From Candidatus Sungiibacteriota bacterium (GTDB lineage Bacteria; Patescibacteriota; Minisyncoccia; Sungbacterales; JACQCQ01), in contig JACOZA010000028.1 of the NCBI GenBank assembly GCA_016181565.1, positions 1 to 14,100 on the forward strand: a stretch of 14,100 bases of DNA, given 5' to 3'. The notes beneath the pieces were generated by a model that had not been told where the DNA came from, made no database searches, and saw only the letters and a list, made by a program, of their open reading frames with translations. A program made the translations under genes and the position numbers. Below, in pieces: positions 6,520 through 12,803 of the stretch; within the stretch, counting starts at the first letter, position 1, and each line of letters starts with the position of its first letter.

Positions 6520-6648
6520 TCAGAGATTCCGCGACCTATCGACGCGCGGACCAGCTTCAATCAGGGGCACTCCCCGCCGGAAAAAAATATCGTAAAGCAT
6601 TGCCGAGAGCAGCACCGCGAGCAGCATCCCTAGAGCGAATTTATTCAT
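6520..6648 (-). CDS. Small 42-residue membrane protein (hypothetical)
   Basis: The ATG at 6648 opens a frame of 42 codons: MNKFALGMLLAVLLSAMLYD, then IFFRRGVPLIEAGPRVD and a short basic end, stopping at 6520. It has one hydrophobic helix (about residues 4-23) followed by a basic, cytoplasmic-type tail. It lies 16 bases after the stop of the Gmad2-domain gene and 29 bases before the htpX start, on the same strand, which is the spacing of an operon member. No homologue is recognised. The main reasons to believe it are its position, the start immediately after the upstream stop, and the membrane helix; it could still be chance. Confidence 0.5.
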   Translation of the reverse strand: MNKFALGMLLAVLLSAMLYDIFFRRGVPLIEAGPRVDRSRNL

Positions 6649-6664
6649 AAGCTCTTACAATTAA

Positions 6665-7768
6665 TTATGACTGAATTTCCATCGGCAGCTTCACCGTATC
6701 GGTCGGGTTCCCGTCACTGAGCGAATACTGAAATACTCGAAGCTGCACGGCCTTGGCGATACCGATAAAAGGCCCTCCGCTGACGCGGAAGGAACCGAAC
6801 GCGCGCCCCTCCGACACGTTGACGACAGCGCTGGTGCGCCAAAGTATCCGCTCGTTTTCATCAACCACGACGATCTCAATCGAATTATCAGATGGACGCG
6901 CCATTCCCGAAACAGTCACCCGCTCGCTGCCTCCGACCCGAATCGGCGACTGGGGTTCTGTCACCAGAATCCGCTCCGAAGCGTTGCGGAGGACGAAGGT
7001 CCCAAGTACCTGATCCACCGCGCGCAGGCAGGCAGTAAGTACTGCATCGGGCATCGGCTCGTCATAAGAAACCCGGAAAATGTAACTCCCAAAAAGGCCC
7101 GAATTCGCCAAGCCGTATTTCAAGCCGGCATCTTCGAGAACTATCGTGCGGTATACCGGGTTTCCGTTTTCAGTGTAGCGCGTGTCTTTAAAAACATTGC
7201 CTCCGATTTTCCGCTCAAGCGTTAGGCTTTTCCAGGAGGAACGCGTTTCGGCGTCCGTCGCGCCGGCCGCAAACTTACACCCGGGAATGGCGGCGTGCCG
7301 CAACTCGTTCGGCGCAGCGCCGACATCCCAATCCTTCGGGCTGTAGTGGAGCGAGAAATATTCGTAGTGAAGCAAGGGAGCCTTCGCCACCATTTTCCCG
7401 TTATGGGCGTAGGCCGTCTTTACGGTAACGAGAGACGGAATCAACACGTTGTCTTTGTCGCCGCGAATCCCCGCGGCAGAAATCGGCATCCCCACTTCAA
7501 CGTCCTGATAAAAAATTGCCTCACCCGCCTCGCTGGTTATGGCTGAAGCGCCGGAGAGAGACACAAGCACCTCGCTGCCGTCGTCCTTCTTTACCACGAT
7601 CACTTTCCCGGAGGGGAGCAGTGTTGATACGACTCCTCGAATTGTCCCGGGTTCACCAATGTTTCCCCCGCCATTCGTGTTCGAGCGCAAGACAACCTGC
7701 ACGAGCCAAACACCCAGCATGAATATGCCGATGAGCACTAAAATAAAGAGAAGTCTTCGTCCACTCAT
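6665..7768 (-). CDS. Membrane-anchored protein with C-terminal Gmad2 (Ig-like) domain
   Basis: I take ATG 7768, since it puts a basic SGRR directly in front of an anchor helix (about residues 5-27); an in-frame TTG at 7795 only adds nine residues. A small beta-rich domain follows (about 40-118: GTIRGVVSTLLPSGKVIVV ... VGMPISAAGIRG), resembling the OB/DUF5666-like modules of exported proteins. A central region of about 140 residues with HYEYFSLHYSPKDWDV looks like the PsbP-like fold also seen in the neighbouring 10495 gene. The C-terminal 95 residues (ILVTEPQSPIRVGGSERVTV ... FQYSLSDGNPTDTVKLPMEI) match Gmad2, a spore-germination-type Ig-like domain common in secreted bacterial proteins. The likely location is anchored and exposed outside the membrane. 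No enzymatic role can be inferred. Confidence 0.75.
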   Translation of the reverse strand: MSGRRLLFILVLIGIFMLGVWLVQVVLRSNTNGGGNIGEPGTIRGVVSTLLPSGKVIVVKKDDGSEVLVSLSGASAITSEAGEAIFYQDVEVGMPISAAGIRGDKDNVLIPSLVTVKTAYAHNGKMVAKAPLLHYEYFSLHYSPKDWDVGAAPNELRHAAIPGCKFAAGATDAETRSSWKSLTLERKIGGNVFKDTRYTENGNPVYRTIVLEDAGLKYGLANSGLFGSYIFRVSYDEPMPDAVLTACLRAVDQVLGTFVLRNASERILVTEPQSPIRVGGSERVTVSGMARPSDNSIEIVVVDENERILWRTSAVVNVSEGRAFGSFRVSGGPFIGIAKAVQLRVFQYSLSDGNPTDTVKLPMEIQS

Positions 7769-7884
7769 ACCAGAAATTAAAACTTGAAAAGTCAAAAAAT
7801 CGCCGATCTCATTCTATGAAACCAAGCTTGAAAAGAAAAGGGTAATAGCTAATGCTCCTGCCCTTAATCGATTTCTATCCTTCC

Positions 7885-8100
7885 TTAACGGGAGGAAGAA
7901 TGTTCCTGCAGGCGCCTCCAAAGCATATCCAGCCCCCAGACAACCAGGAGCAGCGGCCAGAGTTTGGCAAACGTCAGCGGCGGAAGAACTCCGAAATTTT
8001 CAAGCAGTAAGCCTGCCCCCGCGAGAATCAGGAGCGTAGGCCACAAAAGATGCCGACGCTTAAACGTGCGATACTGTTCTGTAAGATGCTGTGTATCCAT
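7885..8100 (-). CDS. Two-helix membrane protein, LiaI-LiaF-like (DUF5668)
   Basis: The protein has 71 residues. After a polar start (DTQHLTEQYRTFKRRH) comes the pattern LLWPTLLILAGAGLLLENFG, a short loop (VLPPLTF), then AKLWPLLLVVWGLDMLWRR. The repeated LWP(x)LL(I/V) with a glycine in the helix, and the Asn in LLENFG, are the signature of the LiaI-LiaF-like transmembrane region (DUF5668). In Firmicutes this region belongs to cell-envelope-stress proteins; isolated two-helix versions have no proven role. The ATG at 8100 has a weak GGATGG about 9 bases upstream. It follows the methyltransferase block on the same strand, separated by its terminator, and is probably expressed separately. Confidence 0.75.
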   Translation of the reverse strand: MDTQHLTEQYRTFKRRHLLWPTLLILAGAGLLLENFGVLPPLTFAKLWPLLLVVWGLDMLWRRLQEHSSSR

Positions 8101-8189
8101 ACATAGCCCATCCTATCGCAGAAGCACGCCGTCGGCAAACCGTCTGAATAAAGCTCCGCGCGGCACGAGCTCGGCGGTATCTCCATTTC

Positions 8190-8219
8190 ATCCCGCCTGC
8201 AGCGGGATTTATTTTTTGT
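8190..8219 (+). terminator. Intrinsic terminator-like hairpin on the + strand, no upstream gene
   Basis: ATCCCGC-CTGCA-GCGGGAT (8190-8208) is a perfect 7-bp GC-rich stem with a 5-base loop, followed on the + strand by TTTATTTTTTG. This is the form of a Rho-independent terminator, but no + strand gene lies upstream in 7769-8189. The - strand side has no T-tract. Confidence 0.55.
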
Positions 8220-8252
8220 TTCCATTCACCCCCGCAGTCCCGCCTTCACAGC

Positions 8253-8308
8253 CGTAGGCTACTGCGGTCGCCTACGCTCCATAGCTTCAGCGACGGAGCG
8301 CGGAGCAG
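8253..8308. repeat. Short hairpins in the 8101-8382 intergenic region
   Basis: CGTAGGC (8253-8259) pairs with GCCTACG (8270-8276), and CGCTCC (8275-8280) can pair with GGAGCG just after 8295. The sequence TAGCTTCAGCGACGGAGC is of a kind I associate with dispersed spacer repeats of CPR genomes. No gene is visible in 8101-8382 beyond the two terminators. Confidence 0.35.
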
Positions 8309-8332
8309 GCCAAGCTGCGGGGTATTCTGGAC

Positions 8333-8377
8333 AAAAAAATAGAAAGGGCCCATCGAACGAATTTGTCCAATGGGCCC
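8333..8377 (-). terminator. Intrinsic terminator of the methyltransferase gene
   Basis: On the - strand GGGCCCAT (8377-8370) pairs perfectly with ATGGGCCC (8353-8346) around a 16-base loop, followed by TTTCTATTTTTTTG (8345-8332). The stem starts 5 bases after the stop at 8383. This is the clearest Rho-independent terminator in the window. Confidence 0.85.
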
Positions 8378-8382
8378 CCGAT

Positions 8383-9219
8383 TCATGGCTCGGCTTCCAT
8401 ATAGAGCCAGTACCGTGGAAGTGTTGAAGCGCCAAGGAGATGATATATCGGCTCAACCGCCTCGACGAGCGCCCGACTCCGCTTCTCAATCGTGAGATCT
8501 GGCCGGCCAGGCATTGCGGGAAGGGCGCGCTCCGCATAGTCCTGGAACATCGCGATTCCGCGGTAGACCTCGGGACCGAGTTCGAATATCTGGAGCGCGC
8601 TTCGCACCCTGGAGAATCCTGCCTCGCGGAATGCGGCCTCGTAGTCGGCCTGACCCCTTACCTGGAGATTATTGGAGCGGACGCGCTCGGTGCGATTCAC
8701 ACCGAGCAGCTCGTAGGCTTTGGCGACCCAGAGACCGGCGAAGCGCGTGGTCTTGCCGCAGTAGGCCTCCTTGAAAAAGGTGGACCAGGCGACAAACTTC
8801 CGGCGCGTCGCATGACGAATGGCGCGGAGCGCCGTCATGAGTGAGGCCTGGGATTCGAGGTAGTGAATACCGTTCGACCAGATTGAAACGTCGAACGACT
8901 GCTCCGAAAAGGAAAAACAGTTCTCGGCGCTGCCGCGGTGGGTCAAAACCGGCTGGCCCGCGAGATTGTTCTCCGCGATGCGGAGGCTTTCCGTATCCGG
9001 CTCGAGAAGTGATACCACGCCCTTCCAATGATCGAGGGAGGAGAGCGTCTCAAGAATCGCTCGCGCCGAATCCCCGGTACCGCTGCCAATGTCTAGAATG
9101 GCCAGGTCATCCCGCTCGAAGCCGACCAGGGCGACGAAATGCCGAACCACGCTCCTGGCAAAATCAAGATTTGCATACGCGGTATAGCCGAGCGCGCCTC
9201 CTTCTTCCGTAACGTCCAT
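8383..9219 (-). CDS. Class I SAM-dependent methyltransferase
   Basis: The start is the ATG at 9219, not the upstream GTG at 9228, because that GTG is part of the Shine-Dalgarno GGGAGGTGA, which is ideally placed for 9219. The 278-residue protein has the Rossmann methyltransferase signature: motif I ILDIGSGTGDSA (about residues 37-48), an acidic end of strand 2 (SLLEPD, about 68-73), RGSAENCFSFSEQSFDVSIW (motif III-IV region, about 92-111), then HYLESQ. The C-terminal half holds the substrate pocket with no recognised family motif, so the methyl acceptor is unknown. Hand counts on two 60-base lines inside it give about 62-67% G+C, against about 40% in a line of the Cys-rich gene. It has a private promoter, ribosome site and terminator. 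I read it as recently acquired cargo. Confidence 0.88.
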   Translation of the reverse strand: MDVTEEGGALGYTAYANLDFARSVVRHFVALVGFERDDLAILDIGSGTGDSARAILETLSSLDHWKGVVSLLEPDTESLRIAENNLAGQPVLTHRGSAENCFSFSEQSFDVSIWSNGIHYLESQASLMTALRAIRHATRRKFVAWSTFFKEAYCGKTTRFAGLWVAKAYELLGVNRTERVRSNNLQVRGQADYEAAFREAGFSRVRSALQIFELGPEVYRGIAMFQDYAERALPAMPGRPDLTIEKRSRALVEAVEPIYHLLGASTLPRYWLYMEAEP

Positions 9220-9224
9220 AATTT

Positions 9225-9233
9225 TCACCTCCC
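9225..9233 (-). promoter_or_regulatory. Strong Shine-Dalgarno deciding the methyltransferase start
   Basis: GGGAGGTGA on the - strand ends 5 bases before the ATG at 9219 and is close to the perfect anti-16S complement. It is the only such site I find; almost all other starts in the window lack any purine-rich leader. Confidence 0.8.
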
Positions 9234-9320
9234 GCCTTGTTTGAGTGATGGGTGAGAAATTGAAGGCCGATGACGTCTCTAAAATGCGCGAAAGAACACA
9301 AGAATACGTTAGCTTAGTTT

Positions 9321-9329
9321 AGTATAGCA
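9321..9329 (-). promoter_or_regulatory. Extended -10 promoter of the methyltransferase
   Basis: TGC-TATACT on the - strand (9329-9321) is an extended -10. There is no good -35 at 16-18 bases. It would give a leader of roughly 95 bases to the ATG at 9219. Confidence 0.5.
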
Positions 9330-9343
9330 CAAGGAGAATAAGC

Positions 9344-9378
9344 CCCGTTACTTGACCGTAGGGCATTCAAGTAACGGG
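9344..9378 (-). terminator. 12-bp hairpin 3' of the 9384 gene
   Basis: CCCGTTACTTGA (9344-9355) pairs perfectly with TCAAGTAACGGG (9367-9378) around an 11-base loop, starting 5 bases after the stop at 9384. On the - strand it is followed by GGCTTATTCTCCTTG, without a proper T-tract. It shares its base with the hairpin at 11161-11185 (CCCCGTTA ... TAACGGGATAA). Confidence 0.6.
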
Positions 9379-9383
9379 ATAAG

Positions 9384-9923
9384 TTAAAGTCCGCGCGCCA
9401 GCCGCAGGAAGTCCGAGTCGGGTAATTTGGTCGCTCCCGACCGGGGGCGATTCGTAATCGTGACTTTAACGCTTGGCTTCAAAAAAACCAGGACTTGCCG
9501 CTCGGGATCTTGGAACGGGTCGCTCCGCGCGTAATATCCCGAAAACGGCCCCACTGAAACTTCCTGAAAGCCGCTGGTTTTGCTCAACGCATAAAAATCT
9601 TCCCGTACTGGGAGAGACGTTCCTTCAGATTCCAGAATACGAAGCTCCGATCCGAACCGGTCCCGATATACAAGGAGAAACTTATGTTCGGGATCCGTTT
9701 CCGGGTCACTGATGTCGGACAGAAAATATCCGGCCGGTACTTCCAGCGGGATATTAATCGAAATTCCTCGCGTCACTCGATATTCCTTGGCGACTTGCAC
9801 CAATTCCTGACTGCGCTCACGGAGCGAGCGCGTCGCCACATACGGCACATACAAGTTCTTCCAGGCCCACGGCCCGCCGACGATGATCAGTAAGAAGAAA
9901 ATGAAAAAAATCTTATTCGGCAT
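9384..9923 (-). CDS. Membrane-anchored hypothetical protein
   Basis: A 179-residue protein with one N-terminal anchor (PNKIFFIFFLLIIVGGPWAW, about residues 2-21). It is followed by a charged helical stretch (TRSLRERSQELVQVAKEY) and a beta-rich domain (about 55-170). The latter contains two paired-strand segments (KFLLVYRDRFGSELRILES; VGPFSGYYARSDP) and ends in VKVTITNRP...SDFLRLARGL. The layout, a sheet with a final helix-like SDFLRLA, is that of small exported regulatory or binding domains such as DUF4367-type modules, but similarity is too weak to name one. It starts 5 bases after the PsbP-like gene stop, so the two are co-transcribed and both face outside. A hairpin ends the unit. Confidence 0.65.
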   Translation of the reverse strand: MPNKIFFIFFLLIIVGGPWAWKNLYVPYVATRSLRERSQELVQVAKEYRVTRGISINIPLEVPAGYFLSDISDPETDPEHKFLLVYRDRFGSELRILESEGTSLPVREDFYALSKTSGFQEVSVGPFSGYYARSDPFQDPERQVLVFLKPSVKVTITNRPRSGATKLPDSDFLRLARGL

Positions 9924-9928
9924 TGGCG

Positions 9929-10495
9929 TTAATCAGCCGATGGCTGAAATTGCAACGAGTCAACTACTGCTTGGTAGACGCCGCGAGAATCACTAGCCGA
10001 TGGGGAAAACTCGCTGTAGTCTATGGAAAACAATCTTCCGTCGCGATTCAGCATCGTGAAAATAAAATAAGTATCCGCCTCTTCGCCAAGATCGGGACTT
10101 AAATGCCCCGCCAGGCGCAGGCCGTGAACCCTGGCCACCACCACTTCTTGCTTGTCATCCCCTAAAACATTCAGCCGCATCTCCTGCGCCGACCGCTCGT
10201 ATGGTTCTTCGCCTTTGGGATCAATGCCAATGGGAGCGCGCTCATCAGGCAGTTCTCGCTGCGGCTTTAAAATTACGAGTCCGGCCGGCGTTTCTGTCAG
10301 AAACCAGTCGGCGGGGTAATTGAAAGAGTAGTGAAATGTTTGGGAACTGTACTCTTTGGTCCCGGCGGGAACATTTGTTTCCTGTATTTGATTCGTGGCA
10401 GACGGCCGGAGGGTGGTCCCGAGATTGGTGCGGAAAAAAGAATATACCGCCCATCCCAGGAGGGCAATAATTATCAGCCAGAAAACTTTTTTCAT
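9929..10495 (-). CDS. Membrane-anchored PsbP-like domain protein
   Basis: A 188-residue protein beginning MKKVFWLIIIALLGWAVYSF, one membrane anchor without a lipobox Cys. A Thr/Asn/Pro linker leads to YSSQTFHYSFNYPADWFLTE (about residues 49-68), the start of the PsbP-like/DUF1795 fold, where F(x)(I/F)xYPxxW is the hallmark. It continues through GLVILKPQRE, an exposed loop, VHGLRLAGHLSPD and YFIFTMLNRDGRLFSIDYS, and ends in VDSLQFQPS, also typical of the fold (final helix VxxxVxxxLxF). Function in bacteria is unknown; such domains are often carried on exported CPR proteins. The next gene starts 5 bases downstream. The upstream region is A/T-rich, with no Shine-Dalgarno. Confidence 0.75.
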   Translation of the reverse strand: MKKVFWLIIIALLGWAVYSFFRTNLGTTLRPSATNQIQETNVPAGTKEYSSQTFHYSFNYPADWFLTETPAGLVILKPQRELPDERAPIGIDPKGEEPYERSAQEMRLNVLGDDKQEVVVARVHGLRLAGHLSPDLGEEADTYFIFTMLNRDGRLFSIDYSEFSPSASDSRGVYQAVVDSLQFQPSAD

Positions 10496-10506
10496 AGTTA
10501 TATTAT

Positions 10507-10518
10507 TAGTACGTACTA
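10507..10518. promoter_or_regulatory. Perfect 12-bp palindrome TAGTACGTACTA, operator candidate
   Basis: It lies 11 bases upstream of the ATG at 10495 and overlaps the TAG stop of the DUF167 gene. The surrounding bases are A/T-rich and could hold a -10. The symmetry and position suit a repressor site, but a single copy in the window is weak evidence. Confidence 0.3.
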
Positions 10519-10737
10519 TAAATCTGCGGAGATAGTCTTTTGTCTTGACTTTATCCCTCGAGTGATCTTAAGGCGCGACGGCGTGATACCCAAATGGAGC
10601 GCCAGCAGGCGGATTACGGCCCGATTCGCTTTTCCATCAACGGGCGCCTCTCTCACCGCAGCCAAGTAATGCGAGACATCCTGCGTCTCCAAATGTTCCT
10701 TCGGCGCATTAGTTTTCACCCGCACAAAAATTTTCAT
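10516..10737 (-). CDS. DUF167 (YggU) family protein
   Basis: The ATG at 10737 gives a 73-residue protein beginning MKIFVRVKTNAPKE, which is where DUF167 proteins start. A longer open frame upstream (to 10869) has no family similarity and overlaps the neighbouring gene. The core REAPVDGKANRAVIRLLA (about residues 30-47) followed by LGITPSRLKITRGIKSRQK (about 49-67) is the family signature: (V/R)xAPPxxGKAN, then SxxxIxxGxxSRxK. The fold is a small alpha/beta domain. It has been linked to nucleic-acid or translation contexts in genomes, but its function is not established. It sits 25 bases after the small membrane gene and its stop overlaps the palindrome ahead of 10495. Confidence 0.88.
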   Translation of the reverse strand: MKIFVRVKTNAPKEHLETQDVSHYLAAVREAPVDGKANRAVIRLLALHLGITPSRLKITRGIKSRQKTISADL

Positions 10738-10762
10738 ATCTCGGATCTCGGAAAGAAACTTC

Positions 10763-11047
10763 TCACAACGAAGATCTGCGTCTGGGCGAGCCATCCGGAT
10801 TGTATAATCTCGGCCACCAAAATCTTCCTTGCTCGTAGCCGAAGATAATGCCGCCGATAAGCAGAACAACGGATCCGACGTGATGGATAGCCACCCATTG
10901 AGACCATGCTAGTCCGAACCCATACACCGCAAAGTTTTCCAGCAATAAGCGTATATAGAAAATCTCAACTGCCGCATGAACCAAGAAGCTTAGTAAAGCA
11001 CCAAGCACCGTGAAGGCCGCGAGATATATCGGCTTTTTCATCATCAT
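10763..11047 (-). CDS. Small membrane protein, about three helices
   Basis: Up to 94 residues, opening with three adjacent Met codons (11047, 11044, 11041). The -10 element TATACT lies only 4 bases upstream, so transcription would begin at about the first or second of these, and the third (MKKPIYL) may be the used start. Hydrophobic helices lie at about residues 7-28, 33-48 and 57-70, with conserved-looking His/Trp residues (HAAVEIFYIRLLLENF; WSQWVAIHHVGS). The last helix is followed by FGYEQGRFWWPRLY and a basic tail. The pattern is common among CPR small membrane proteins, but I know no function. It precedes the DUF167 gene by 25 bases, on the same strand. Confidence 0.75.
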   Translation of the reverse strand: MMMKKPIYLAAFTVLGALLSFLVHAAVEIFYIRLLLENFAVYGFGLAWSQWVAIHHVGSVVLLIGGIIFGYEQGRFWWPRLYNPDGSPRRRSSL

Positions 11048-11051
11048 GGGA

Positions 11052-11057
11052 AGTATA
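11052..11057 (-). promoter_or_regulatory. -10 element TATACT, leaderless gene 11047
   Basis: GGG-TATACT-TCCC precedes the first of three ATG codons on the - strand. No convincing -35 is seen. The element lies inside the left arm of the 13-bp inverted repeat bounding 11054-11224. Confidence 0.4.
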
Positions 11058-11160
11058 CCCGGTAGTAGAAACTCGAATTAACTTTCGGTGCAAAAACCCA
11101 ATGTATTATCATTATATACCCAATATCCCACAGTAAACCCCGTTAAAACCCGACCCTCGC

Positions 11161-11185
11161 CCCGTTAAACAATTTGTCTAACGGG
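11161..11185 (-). terminator. Hairpin 3' of the SGNH hydrolase gene
   Basis: CCCGTTA (11161-11167) pairs with TAACGGG (11179-11185), extended across one mismatch to the loop. On the - strand it reads TTATCCCGTTA...TAACGGGGC, the same frame as the hairpin behind the 9384 gene. No T-tract follows. Confidence 0.45.
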
Positions 11186-11191
11186 ATAAAG

Positions 11192-11211
11192 CCTGCCTGC
11201 CGGCAGGCAGG
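11192..11211. repeat. 20-base perfect palindrome (CCTGCCTGCC/GGCAGGCAGG)
   Basis: Both 10-base halves are exact complements with no spacer. GC-rich palindromes of this kind are dispersed in many CPR genomes; whether this is one copy of such a family cannot be settled from one window. Confidence 0.6.
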
Positions 11212-11226
11212 ACTACCGGGTATAGC

Positions 11227-11850
11227 TTATTTTGCCATAACCATCTTGAGTACCGGCTCAATGCGATCCGCCATCAGCGCGTATCCTTGGTCGTTGGGGT
11301 GAATCGGGTCGGAAATAAGCCGCGCATTGCCGAATATGTCATCCAGTATGTCGGGGATATAAAAAGCTCCTTTCTCGGCGGCGATAGAACTAAAAGATTT
11401 TTTGTAACTGTCAGAAAGAATGCCTCCGCGGACTCCGATGAGGATGACGGCGGCGCCCCGTCCTTGAATTCTGTCAATAATGGTCTCTAGGTTTCGAAAT
11501 GTTTCTTCTTTGGGAATACGGCGCAGGGCATCGTTCCCGCCCAGCAGTACAATGACAATTTTCGGGTCTTGGGCCAGCACCGCTTCATTAAGCCGCAAGA
11601 GCCCCGCCGCGGTGGTGTCTCCGGCCCGCCCAGCGTTAATAATCGGAGACCGCAGACGGTCCGAAAGGATTGAAACAAAATCATGGCCGGGAGAAGCGCC
11701 GACGCCTTCCACCAGACTGTCGCCGAAGGCAATAATCTGCGACCCTCCTTGGGGATATTTTTTCTTCTCATCCCGCTGCATAAAAAAGAAAGCTAGAATC
11801 CCGATAAGGGCGATGACCGCTATTCCGCCGATGAGTGTTTCTCGTCTCAT
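11227..11850 (-). CDS. Membrane-anchored SGNH/GDSL hydrolase
   Basis: A 207-residue protein with an N-terminal anchor (about residues 6-24) and an exposed SGNH esterase domain of the TesA/TAP-like type. Block I is AFGDSLVEG with Ser45, block II NAGRAGDTT with Gly77, block III LLGGND with Asn106, and block V DPIHPNDQGY with Asp181 and His184. All four SGNH residues are present, so it should be active, hydrolysing an ester or thioester outside or at the membrane; candidate substrates are acylated lipids or sugars. It starts 21 bases after the CAP gene stop, so the two form a unit. No Shine-Dalgarno is present. Confidence 0.88.
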   Translation of the reverse strand: MRRETLIGGIAVIALIGILAFFFMQRDEKKKYPQGGSQIIAFGDSLVEGVGASPGHDFVSILSDRLRSPIINAGRAGDTTAAGLLRLNEAVLAQDPKIVIVLLGGNDALRRIPKEETFRNLETIIDRIQGRGAAVILIGVRGGILSDSYKKSFSSIAAEKGAFYIPDILDDIFGNARLISDPIHPNDQGYALMADRIEPVLKMVMAK

Positions 11851-11871
11851 AATCGTCGCTGTAGTTCTTTC

Positions 11872-12753
11872 TTACGGCGTTATATCCCCCTCAACACAAC
11901 GGTTGAATACTTGTACCCCGGCATTATAGTCCCCCACGAGATTTTTCGTCTCCAGAACCAAAGCATTATATTCTGCGATCAGCGCATTATAGGCCTCGAT
12001 TTTTGACGGATATGCGGGATTACTCCGGCCGCGCATGGCCTCAATTTCTTTGCGCTCTGCCGCAAGGGTTCCCTGCATGAGATCAAGCTCCGCCTCATTG
12101 GCTTCAATCGAAGCTTTCAGTGCTTGATCGAGGTCCGGGCAGGCAGAGCGCGGCCGCCCGAAGATTTGGACCGCCAGCCACGTCCTATTACCTTCGAAAA
12201 CGCCGCGCGCTACCCCCACTCCAATTTCTTGATAGCTGGCTTTCATAATGTTGGCGCGGTGCCCCGGACTAGCCATCCAGGCTTCCACGAGCGCGCGGTC
12301 ATTTTCAAAATTGCCGAGCGCCAAATTCTCGCCAATCGCAATATATTCGTAGCCGGCCTCCTTGGCTAAATCCCCCGCGGCCACGCCCGCCGGCGAGACA
12401 TGTTCAAAATACTGTCTCGCAAACATGTCGCTGACTTTTGCGGCAGCAGCAGCGTCCAGCTTGGCATTTCCAGAAAGCGGCAAAAGGCCCTGACTCTTCC
12501 TTTCAATATTTGTCCACTGAAGAACTCCGGCCCGGGTAAGGGACGAAGTCGGCGCTTCTTTTACCGCGCGAAGCGGCGGCGGCGACAGTACTTCGCGCCT
12601 CACCTCTTCAACGGCATCAATCGCCCTTTGCTCTGCCTCCGGCAATCTCTCGAAGAAATCCGCGGGAAGAAATTCAGCCCCAATAAAAAAGAGCAGGCCA
12701 ATAACGACAAGACCAATACCGAGCACTTTCATAAACATCAGAACTCGCTGCAT
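11872..12753 (-). CDS. Membrane-anchored CAP (SCP/PR-1) domain protein
   Basis: A 293-residue protein. A hydrophobic anchor (about residues 8-25) is followed by a proline-containing charged linker, then the CAP domain (about 75-200). The four pocket residues of the family are in place: His118 in YFEHVSP, Glu142 in IGENLA, His165 in SPGHRANIM and Glu177 in YQEIGVGV; the fold ends in LAVQIFG. After it, about 80 residues of a mostly helical, coiled-coil-like region (LDQALKASIEANEAELDLMQ ... YNALVLETKNLV) lead to NRCVEGDITP. CAP proteins are exported; those with a four-residue pocket can bind divalent metal, but no shared enzymatic activity is known. It lies upstream of the SGNH gene in one unit and 50 bases after the glycosyltransferase. 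Confidence 0.88.
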   Translation of the reverse strand: MQRVLMFMKVLGIGLVVIGLLFFIGAEFLPADFFERLPEAEQRAIDAVEEVRREVLSPPPLRAVKEAPTSSLTRAGVLQWTNIERKSQGLLPLSGNAKLDAAAAAKVSDMFARQYFEHVSPAGVAAGDLAKEAGYEYIAIGENLALGNFENDRALVEAWMASPGHRANIMKASYQEIGVGVARGVFEGNRTWLAVQIFGRPRSACPDLDQALKASIEANEAELDLMQGTLAAERKEIEAMRGRSNPAYPSKIEAYNALIAEYNALVLETKNLVGDYNAGVQVFNRCVEGDITP

Positions 12754-12788
12754 TACGAGCCCCGAGACATAATCAATAATCTGGAACT

Positions 12789-12797
12789 ATTCTAGCA
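12789..12797 (-). promoter_or_regulatory. Extended -10 promoter of the CAP-SGNH unit
   Basis: TGC-TAGAAT on the - strand (12797-12789) has the same extended form as the methyltransferase promoter. It would give a leader of about 28 bases to the ATG at 12753. No -35 is recognisable. Confidence 0.4.
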
Positions 12798-12803
12798 CTG
12801 TGA

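Larger units (their letters stand above)
11054..11224. repeat. 171-base non-coding block with 13-bp terminal inverted repeats
   Basis: TATACCCGGTAGT (11054-11066) and ACTACCGGGTATA (11212-11224) are perfect reverse complements; one more AAG/CTT step is possible across a bulge. The inside has a CCCGTTA hairpin (11161-11185), a 20-base palindrome (11192-11211) and direct copies of CCCCGTTAAA. It fills the intergenic space almost exactly, ending 2 bases before the stop of the SGNH gene at 11227. It resembles a miniature inverted-repeat element; no target-site duplication is obvious. Confidence 0.5.

Noticed and set aside
8440..9212. + strand ORFs inside the methyltransferase
   Set aside because: High G+C keeps opposite frames open; the - strand frame has the SAM-binding motifs, SD and terminator.
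10738..10869. Longer start for the DUF167 protein (117 residues)
   Set aside because: The extra residues have no family similarity and overlap the end of the membrane gene at 10763; the family begins at the MKIFVRV start.
11054..11224. Complete insertion sequence
   Set aside because: Too short, with no transposase frame and no clear target-site duplication; only a miniature element is possible.
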